A stretch of DNA of 64,000 nucleotides, taken from contig JAVBIX010000036.1 of NCBI GenBank assembly GCA_030756895.1, positions 65,223 to 129,222 on the forward strand, given 5' to 3'. The stretch's first letter is position 1. Every line of letters starts with the position of its first letter. The position numbers and the translations under genes were made by a program. The DNA comes from Synechococcus sp. SP2 MAG (GTDB lineage: Bacteria; Cyanobacteriota; Cyanobacteriia; PCC-6307; Cyanobiaceae). Shown here piece after piece: positions 56,931-64,000 of the stretch. The notes under the pieces were generated by a model. It had not been told where the DNA came from, made no database searches, and worked only from the letters and a program-made list of their open reading frames with translations.

Positions 56931-57779
56931 CTAAACAGGTGTAGGTAGGAGCATTGAAGGTGAACTCAAACGAAATCCCTCTGATTTAATTTTTTGATTG
57001 CTCACTTTGGCATTCATAGCTCGAGCGCCTGGAGAATTTTCATTAGCCCAAATTACAGGAGGCAAACCATCAATGTCGCAGATTTCGTTTGACAACTCTC
57101 GTCTACTGAGCTGCATATCATCAACAAGATTGTAGGTACCAACAAGCTGGTTGTTGAAAGCAAAACTCACTCCATTAGTGATGTCAAAAATACCGCTCCA
57201 AGCAGGGACATCATTACCATTCTTGGAAATTTGTTCACCAGCCGCCTGTTTGATCATGGCAACCATGTCACGTCCTGGGCCATAAATACCACCTAGACGA
57301 AGTACACAGATTTTTGTATCGGGTCGATCAATGGTGAGCAATACATTTTCTGCTTCAACCAACATCGCATTCACAGGATTCAAAGAATCCACAGCCGATT
57401 CTTCAGAGACAAGCTCACCTTGATGATCTCCGTATACACCAGCAGAACTGATGTAGGTCACATGGAGAGGTTGGGTGGACTGACGACAACGTAAAGCGCG
57501 AGCAAGATTTCGAATCCCGCTTGAGAAAACGGACTGATATCCATCACCATTTTGCGTGGGGGCCACGCTAATCAACAAACCCTGTTGGTCCTCAAGAAAT
57601 GAAAAATCGCAGTCTGGTACTGCAAGATCAAGGCTGATCGGTTCGTTCACAACATTGCGCAACTCAGCAAACCGCTGCGAGGTGCGGGTTGTGCCAATAA
57701 CGTAATTGCCCTGGCTTTTCATATTTGCCGCAACGAAGCTACCGACGTAGCCGCAACCAATTACGGAGTAGGAGGACAT
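56931..57779 (-). CDS. Atypical NAD-dependent epimerase/dehydratase-like protein
   Basis: Extended-SDR-like protein, 282 residues from MSSYSVIGCGYVGSF, whose Rossmann motif is GCGYVG rather than GxxGxxG. The middle has YISSAGVYGDHQGE and ICVLRLGGIYGPGRD. It likely binds NAD(P) and acts on a sugar nucleotide or similar, or as a regulator; the catalytic YxxxK is not obvious. The frame runs 65 codons further upstream to 57974 but that extension is random. Confidence 0.8.
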   Translation of the reverse strand: MSSYSVIGCGYVGSFVAANMKSQGNYVIGTTRTSQRFAELRNVVNEPISLDLAVPDCDFSFLEDQQGLLISVAPTQNGDGYQSVFSSGIRNLARALRCRQSTQPLHVTYISSAGVYGDHQGELVSEESAVDSLNPVNAMLVEAENVLLTIDRPDTKICVLRLGGIYGPGRDMVAMIKQAAGEQISKNGNDVPAWSGIFDITNGVSFAFNNQLVGTYNLVDDMQLSRRELSNEICDIDGLPPVIWANENSPGARAMNAKVSNQKIKSEGFRLSSPSMLLPTPV

Positions 57780-58057
57780 CTGCAAACATCGAGTCAACCT
57801 ATTTTTACAACTCTTTACCCCCCAACCGTGAGTCGGTGGATACCGTATCGATGATCCGTGAGTCGTCTGCTGATGCTCCATCAAAAATCGATCCGTCCAA
57901 GGCTGATTCCCAAAACTCCAGCGAAGAGCTCCCATATGGAGATTGATAGCGATCTCAGCAAACCAACGCCTCAATTCCGAGGAGCCAAAAAACTCACGAT
58001 GAGCAGCGTCTCCAACTCATATTCCTCCTAGCTTGTTTCAACAAATAGTGGCGATCG

Positions 58058-58777
58058 ATGATCTGGGGTTCAGCTCTCAATAACCGTGATCGTCAACCGG
58101 AAGTGATGGATCAGCCTGGCCTCGATCCAAAAGAGCACGCAAAGGCTTTAAGTGGCTTGCGGCGCATCAATACGATCAGTCGGTGTTCTGTTGGGCTGTT
58201 TCGCGCCATCGAATCCCTAGCGATCAGACAACCCACAAATCCACTTCGCGTTTTGGAGCTGGCTTGCGGAGGAGGTGATACAGCCATCGACCTTGCCCTG
58301 ATGGCCAAACAAAAGGGTTTGGCACTCGAGATTCATGCCTGTGATCTGAACCCTGAAGCCGTCGAGATTTCGCGGTCTAACGCAATGAAGAGAGAAGCAG
58401 ACATCACTTTTTTTACTGCCGATGCACTAGCAAAACCCACAGACCAGTACACCTTTGACGTGGTGTATTGCACGCTATTTGCACATCACTTGGATCAGGA
58501 AGCCGTAGTTCATCTTTTAGAAGCGATGGCGCTGCGATCTCGGAAACTCGTTCTCGTTGATGATTTGATTCGAAGCAGGCTTGGCTTTGCATTGGCCTGG
58601 ATCGGTACCCGTCTCTTGAGCCGTTCCTGGGTGGTTCATACCGATGGACCTCTCTCAGTACGCGGCGCCTTGCAACCCGATGAAATGATGAGCATCGCCA
58701 AGCAAGCAGGCCTGAAGAATGCACAGATCAAACGCTCATGGCCAGAGCGTTACCTGTTGAGCTGGGCCCATTCTTGA
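58058..58777 (+). CDS. SAM-dependent methyltransferase of the type III PKS cluster
   Basis: Class I methyltransferase, 239 residues, with the SAM motif RVLELACGGGDTAIDLAL and VYCTLFAHHLDQEA. It starts the three-gene cluster; the oxidoreductase ATG follows one base after its stop. It likely O- or C-methylates the polyketide product. A start at MDQPGLDPKEH, 16 codons in, is possible. Confidence 0.85.
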   Translation: MIWGSALNNRDRQPEVMDQPGLDPKEHAKALSGLRRINTISRCSVGLFRAIESLAIRQPTNPLRVLELACGGGDTAIDLALMAKQKGLALEIHACDLNPEAVEISRSNAMKREADITFFTADALAKPTDQYTFDVVYCTLFAHHLDQEAVVHLLEAMALRSRKLVLVDDLIRSRLGFALAWIGTRLLSRSWVVHTDGPLSVRGALQPDEMMSIAKQAGLKNAQIKRSWPERYLLSWAHS

Positions 58778-58778
58778 G

Positions 58779-59939
58779 ATGCAAAAGTTATGGGATGTCC
58801 TGATCATTGGAGCTGGACCTGCTGGAGGTCTCGCTGCTCTGGATTGTGCGAAAAAAGGATTGCGCGTCATGCTCGTTGAGCAGCGCTCGTTTCCCCGCTG
58901 GAAAGTCTGTGGATGCTGTTTTAACAACCAGGCTCAAGCGATTCTGAGTTCTCGAGGTGAGAACAACTTGATTGAGGAATGCGGCGGACAAACACTGGAC
59001 AGATTGCGCCTTGGACTGCGTGGGCGTGAAGCAACACTGGCGTTACCCAATGGCTTTGTACTTTCGCGGGAACGATTCGATCAAGCCCTGATCGAGGCGG
59101 CAATCAAAGCTGGAGCTTCAGCACGATTTCGGATGACAGCTCACGTTGAAGCAGCGAGCCCTGGCTATAGACGTGTGCGTCTAAAAGATCATCACAGTGG
59201 GAACACCAGCCATGTCAACGCTCGCGTTGTGCTGGTAGCCGCAGGACTTTCACAGCATTGTCTTCCCAAAAACGAAGCAGGGCAAAGCAGGGTTCGAAAG
59301 CAATCCAGACATGGTGCCGGTTGCGTTGTGGATGATGACACCAATCACTACCCAAGTGGAGCCATTCACATGGCGATTGGAGATCAGGGCTATGTGGGAT
59401 TAGTGCGCAGGGAAGACGGATTGCTCAATCTTGCAGGGGCCTTTGATCGTGACGCCCTATCTCAAGGTCAAGGAACCATGGATGCGGCCCATCAAATTTT
59501 GAAGCAGGCGGGGTTTCCAGTTCCACAGGCACTGCAAGGAGGCCAACGCTGGCAACTCACTGCTGCACTAAGCCGTCATTCCAATGTTGTGGCAGGGGAA
59601 CGCTTTCTTGTGATGGGCGATGCCGCAGGATATGTCGAGCCTTTCACCGGTGAGGGGATGGCCTGGGCCTTAACGGCAGGTGCTGCTGCTGCACCATTCG
59701 TTCTTGAGGGAATGGAACGATGGACTAGGAACTTAGAAAAGCGCTGGAAGACTACCCTTCAGGTGCATATCGGCAGGCGGCAAACGGTATGCAAAGCCTT
59801 GTCCTCAGTATTGAAACGTCCAGCCACTACAGCAGTTTTATTTGAAGTGGTGAAACGCTGGCCTTCAGTTTCAGAATCCATCGTCTCCAGCCTGAACAAA
59901 GAAAAGCTGCCATCGCCACAAGGTGACCCATGCCTTTAA
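58779..59939 (+). CDS. FAD-dependent oxidoreductase of the type III PKS cluster
   Basis: Geranylgeranyl-reductase-like flavoprotein, 386 residues. FAD motif DVLIIGAGPAGGLAALDC, then WKVCGCCFNNQA and the VMGDAAGYVEPFTGEGMAWAL signature. It would oxidise, hydroxylate or reduce the polyketide. It overlaps the PKS ATG by 10 bases. Confidence 0.88.
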   Translation: MQKLWDVLIIGAGPAGGLAALDCAKKGLRVMLVEQRSFPRWKVCGCCFNNQAQAILSSRGENNLIEECGGQTLDRLRLGLRGREATLALPNGFVLSRERFDQALIEAAIKAGASARFRMTAHVEAASPGYRRVRLKDHHSGNTSHVNARVVLVAAGLSQHCLPKNEAGQSRVRKQSRHGAGCVVDDDTNHYPSGAIHMAIGDQGYVGLVRREDGLLNLAGAFDRDALSQGQGTMDAAHQILKQAGFPVPQALQGGQRWQLTAALSRHSNVVAGERFLVMGDAAGYVEPFTGEGMAWALTAGAAAAPFVLEGMERWTRNLEKRWKTTLQVHIGRRQTVCKALSSVLKRPATTAVLFEVVKRWPSVSESIVSSLNKEKLPSPQGDPCL

Positions 59940-61024
59940 TGTTTCGCGGTCTAGCGACCGCAGTACCCGAGCAGAACGTCAATCAAACGGAGTCCACAAC
60001 ACTGTCTGAATGGGTGAGTGCAGATGATCCCGAACGCGCCTCGCTCGTACGCCGCATTCAGAGACGTTCCCAAGTTCAAAGTAGGGGCAGTGTTTTATTA
60101 ACTGGTGATGCACAGCAAACGATCCATCAACGGTTGCCCTTTTACGGAGTTGATAGTCCAACCACCGCAGAGCGAATGGAGGCGTATCGACTAAACGCTT
60201 CCTTGTTGGCACTCAAAGCCTGCAAACTTGCTCTCGCGGAATCACGAATCTCTGCTGGTGCAATCACACACCTAATCACGATCAGCTGTACGGGATTTCA
60301 TGCTCCTGGCGTTGATTGTGATCTCATAGAGCAACTGCAGCTGTCTCCCAATGTCCAGCGCACCCATGTTGGATTTATGGGGTGTCATGCGGCATTAAAT
60401 GGTTTACGCGTTGCCCACGCCTTTGTAGAAGCTGATCCCGAAGCTGTTGTTCTCCTATGCGCTGTGGAATTGTGCAGTGTTCATTTGCAATACGGTTGGA
60501 ATCCTGAACATGTAGTGGCCAACACTTTATTTGCAGATGGTGCTGCTGCTTTGGTTGCAACGCATGCTGAGACACCCAATCAGAAACCAACATCAGCAGG
60601 AATAGCTCTGCAGGCCTCTGGATCCACAGTGATTCCAGATACCCATGATTTAATGCATTGGCAAATTGGAAATCACGGCTTCTCCATGGGCTTATCCCCC
60701 AAAGTACCTAAAGCGATTTCCACTACCTTGCAACCATGGTTGACTGAATGGCTTCAAGCCCGTGGTACAGATCTCAACAGCATTCAACATTGGGCCATTC
60801 ACCCTGGAGGCCCAAGAATTCTTCAAGCATGTGCTGATTCATTGTCACTCAGGGAAGATCAACTCGTTTATTCAAGGAATATTCTTACTCACTATGGAAA
60901 TATGTCGTCAGCAACAATATTATTTGTTATTGACCAAATGCGACAACACGATTGCCACGGACCCTGTATCGCTCTTGCGTTCGGGCCAGGCCTGTGCGCT
61001 GAAGTTGCATTGATCACACTATAA
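59930..61024 (+). CDS. Type III polyketide synthase
   Basis: Chalcone-synthase-like homodimeric enzyme that extends a starter CoA with malonyl-CoA. 364 residues. The catalytic triad is complete: Cys152 in VGFMGCHAALNG, His291 in AIHPGGPR and Asn324 in HYGNMSSAT. The GFGPG-type loop near the end reads AFGPGLCAE. Starter and product (pyrone, resorcinol or phenol lipid) cannot be told. Coupled to the flavoprotein; a small DUF411 gene follows. Confidence 0.93.
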   Translation: MPLMFRGLATAVPEQNVNQTESTTLSEWVSADDPERASLVRRIQRRSQVQSRGSVLLTGDAQQTIHQRLPFYGVDSPTTAERMEAYRLNASLLALKACKLALAESRISAGAITHLITISCTGFHAPGVDCDLIEQLQLSPNVQRTHVGFMGCHAALNGLRVAHAFVEADPEAVVLLCAVELCSVHLQYGWNPEHVVANTLFADGAAALVATHAETPNQKPTSAGIALQASGSTVIPDTHDLMHWQIGNHGFSMGLSPKVPKAISTTLQPWLTEWLQARGTDLNSIQHWAIHPGGPRILQACADSLSLREDQLVYSRNILTHYGNMSSATILFVIDQMRQHDCHGPCIALAFGPGLCAEVALITL

Positions 61025-61123
61025 AAGCATTTCAAGTTTCTGCTTAGTCGCACCTTCTAATAAGTACGATTGCATTGGAAGGCTTCCGCTTATTATCATT
61101 GGTGTGTTGTTGAGCAGATAGGG

Positions 61124-61621
61124 ATGAAACAGTTTTATGTCGGGATTTTGATGGCGATATGTTTTGCCGTCCTGCCTCTTTCAGTGGATGCACAGCCAAC
61201 AGCAGATGCTGTAGTGCCATTACTCAATTCCGAGACGCTCCCTGAAATTGCCATTTATCGCTCTGAGAGTTGTGGATGCTGCACGAAATGGGGAGAGCAC
61301 GTGGAAACAGCAGGCTTCACGATCCAGGACAAGGTGATCGAAAACATGGAAGCTTTCAAACAAGCAAATGGAATCACACCAGAGTTGTCGTCTTGCCACA
61401 CTGCAATTGTTGCTGGCTATGTAGTAGAGGGACATGTTCCTGCGGCAACCATCCAAAAAATGTTGCACAAACGCCCAGATATCAGAGGTCTCACAGCACC
61501 TGGAATGCCGATGGGATCTCCTGGAATGGAAACAGCAGGCGTAAAAGCTGAAGCCTTTGATGTGCTTGCCATTGCTCACGATGGCACGACTACTGTCTTT
61601 GATCAGATCAGACCAAGGTGA
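61124..61621 (+). CDS. DUF411 metal-binding protein, secreted
   Basis: About 165 residues. A signal peptide (KQFYVGILMAICFAVLPLSV, cut near DAQ) is followed by a domain with IYRSESCGCCTKWGEHVETAGF, a Cys-x-Cys-Cys metal site, and SCHTAIVAGYVVEGHVPA. DUF411 members bind copper or other metals in the periplasm and often sit near copper resistance genes. The ATG at 61124 is chosen for the clean signal; an upstream ATG adds 18 residues. Confidence 0.85.
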   Translation: MKQFYVGILMAICFAVLPLSVDAQPTADAVVPLLNSETLPEIAIYRSESCGCCTKWGEHVETAGFTIQDKVIENMEAFKQANGITPELSSCHTAIVAGYVVEGHVPAATIQKMLHKRPDIRGLTAPGMPMGSPGMETAGVKAEAFDVLAIAHDGTTTVFDQIRPR

Positions 61622-61752
61622 GGCTTAAACGAAAAGCTTTTTATCGCAAACACAATTGCCTAGGTTCACAACATTTGTTCATGCTTTTATGTTTATGATT
61701 CAATAAATACTATTACTATGAATCATCTACTCCACATTAAACTAAATTCACG

Positions 61753-61772
61753 TTCCAAGGATAGCCTTGGAA
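61753..61772 (-). terminator. Hairpin after frmB
   Basis: 8-bp perfect stem TTCCAAGG-atag-CCTTGGAA, 14 bases past the frmB stop on the minus strand. No strong T-tract. Confidence 0.4.
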
Positions 61773-61785
61773 ACATCGCCATCTC

Positions 61786-62652
61786 TTAGCTTAATAAACC
61801 AAGAGCTTGCGCATGATGCTCGAGGTGGCGATTAATCACGCTGGCTACAAAAAAATAGCTGTGGTCGTACCCCTCATGAATGAATAACGCCAGTGGCTGA
61901 TGGTTATTTGCAGCGGCAACACTCAAATCATCTGGACGCAGCTGCTCTTGCAGGAAAGGATCGGCTGAGCCCAGATCCACCAACAACTGATCCTTACGGT
62001 GACAACCGTCTTCTAACAAGGCAACAGCATCCCACTGCCGCCAGCACAGTTGTGCTTCAGGAGTAGTGCCAAAGAAATAACCAAAGGCTTTTTGGCCCCA
62101 CGGGGATTGGCTGGGATGGGAAATCGGTGACACGGCCGACACCGATTGATAACGATCTGGATAACGCAAACCGAGAACTAAAGCGCCATGACCGCCCATC
62201 GAATGGCCAGATAATCCAAAACGCTGAGCATCAAGAGGTAATGCAGAGCAAAGCTGTGATGGCAGTTCATCCAATACAAAGCTGTGCATCCGGTAGTGCT
62301 TAGACCAGGGTGCTTGCTCAGCATCCACGTAAAAGCCTGCGCCGCAACCAAAGTCCCATTGACCTGCGGGATCTGTGGGAACGTCGTGTCCCCGTGGACT
62401 GGTATCCGGAGTGATCAGAGCAAGGCCTAGTTCAGCAGCTCGCCGTTGGGCTCCCGCTTTCTGAACAAAATTCTCATCACTACAGGTAAGGCCAGACAGC
62501 CAAAACAATGCAGGAACAGGTTCCGCATCAATAGCGAGAGCACTCGGGGGCAAAAACACGCCAACGGTGCTGCTGCCTTTCAGCTGATCAGACTCGATGC
62601 GGTAGCGACGTTGTTCACCGTTAAAACAACGATGACTACTGATCAATTCCAT
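61786..62652 (-). CDS. frmB: S-formylglutathione hydrolase
   Basis: Alpha/beta-hydrolase of 288 residues that releases formate from S-formylglutathione. Nucleophile motif GLSGHSMGGHGALVL, oxyanion region WLSGLTCSDENF, and late catalytic HEGYDHSYFF. It follows frmA on the same strand by 17 bases, forming the formaldehyde detoxification operon. Confidence 0.93.
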   Translation of the reverse strand: MELISSHRCFNGEQRRYRIESDQLKGSSTVGVFLPPSALAIDAEPVPALFWLSGLTCSDENFVQKAGAQRRAAELGLALITPDTSPRGHDVPTDPAGQWDFGCGAGFYVDAEQAPWSKHYRMHSFVLDELPSQLCSALPLDAQRFGLSGHSMGGHGALVLGLRYPDRYQSVSAVSPISHPSQSPWGQKAFGYFFGTTPEAQLCWRQWDAVALLEDGCHRKDQLLVDLGSADPFLQEQLRPDDLSVAAANNHQPLALFIHEGYDHSYFFVASVINRHLEHHAQALGLLS

Positions 62653-62669
62653 TCCTTCAATAACCTCTG

Positions 62670-63851
<1,182 letters not shown>

Positions 63852-63887
63852 TCAAAACAGATTTTAGAAAACGGAGGCCAAGATCCG

Positions 63888-63925
63888 CTCTTGACACACT
63901 CTGCTGAAGCAGGGTGTGTCAAGAG
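63888..63925. promoter_or_regulatory. Long palindrome upstream of frmA
   Basis: 17-pair stem including one T-G wobble: CTCTTGACACAC-t-CTGC, loop TGAA, GCAG-g-GTGTGTCAAGAG. No T-tract. It contains TTGACA on both strands, so it could be an operator, a promoter element, or the end of a transcript from outside the window. Bases 63783-64000 hold no other recognisable feature. Confidence 0.5.
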
Positions 63926-64000
63926 CACTGATGGCTAAGCGTGAAGAAGCAATTGGCCTAGATTCCATCCCCAGCTAGCCATAGACATTTTTGTTTCCAG

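Overview
The window looks like a chromosomal segment of a marine picocyanobacterium of the Synechococcus type. Photosynthesis genes (psaK, petN, thf1/psb29, psb32, a PucC-like transporter, Ycf49/DUF3593-like membrane proteins, a fibrillin and a DUF3598 protein) are mixed with compact, closely spaced housekeeping genes. The window also carries a glucosylglycerol synthesis and uptake operon, the compatible solute of moderately halotolerant cyanobacteria. No rRNA, tRNA, CRISPR array, phage or complete insertion sequence was recognised.

Layout. 1-3.8 kb: hisZ (cut by the window edge), a two-cluster ferredoxin, htpG, rpmB. 3.8-9.8 kb: a Tat-type peroxiredoxin, then ggpS-ggtB-ggtC-ggtD-ggtA, an overlapping operon for glucosylglycerol synthesis and ABC re-uptake. 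9.9-16.5 kb: csaB, two small membrane proteins with psaK, dxs, ilvA, scpB, yggT. 16.5-25.5 kb: a MazG-type pyrophosphohydrolase, pyk, an FtsX/MacB-type permease, ftsH and clpP facing each other across tandem terminators, thf1, a DUF3352-like protein, petN with a possible coupled small membrane protein, clpS. 25.5-37 kb: PucC-type carrier, small conserved proteins, purK with a strongly structured RNA (probable 6S RNA) downstream, an orphan sugar-ABC permease, aroB, a MidA-type methyltransferase, psb32, a lambda-lysozyme-like protein, a glycosyltransferase and a metallophosphoesterase.

37.2-51.4 kb: from inside nadA onward the DNA becomes clearly AT-rich and loosely packed. It begins with a ligase-associated DNA repair operon (beta-CASP exonuclease, ATP-dependent DNA ligase, DEXH helicase). 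Between ligase and helicase lies a translationally coupled 59-codon ORF. DUF427, fibrillin, TPR, SemiSWEET and several unrecognised genes follow, separated by long empty stretches. One NfeD-like gene appears interrupted by an in-frame stop. This stretch reads as an accessory island.

51.4-64 kb: back to ordinary composition, with a DUF3598 protein, a J-domain protein, rsmE, a HupE-type metal permease behind a cobalamin riboswitch, two SDR-fold proteins, a three-gene type III polyketide cluster (methyltransferase, FAD oxidoreductase, PKS), a DUF411 protein, and the glutathione-dependent formaldehyde pair frmA-frmB. The least expected items are the small coupled ORFs (41.2, 25.0, 53.1 and 48.2 kb), the interrupted gene at 50.8 kb, and the riboswitch-hupE unit with a Fur/Zur-like box upstream.
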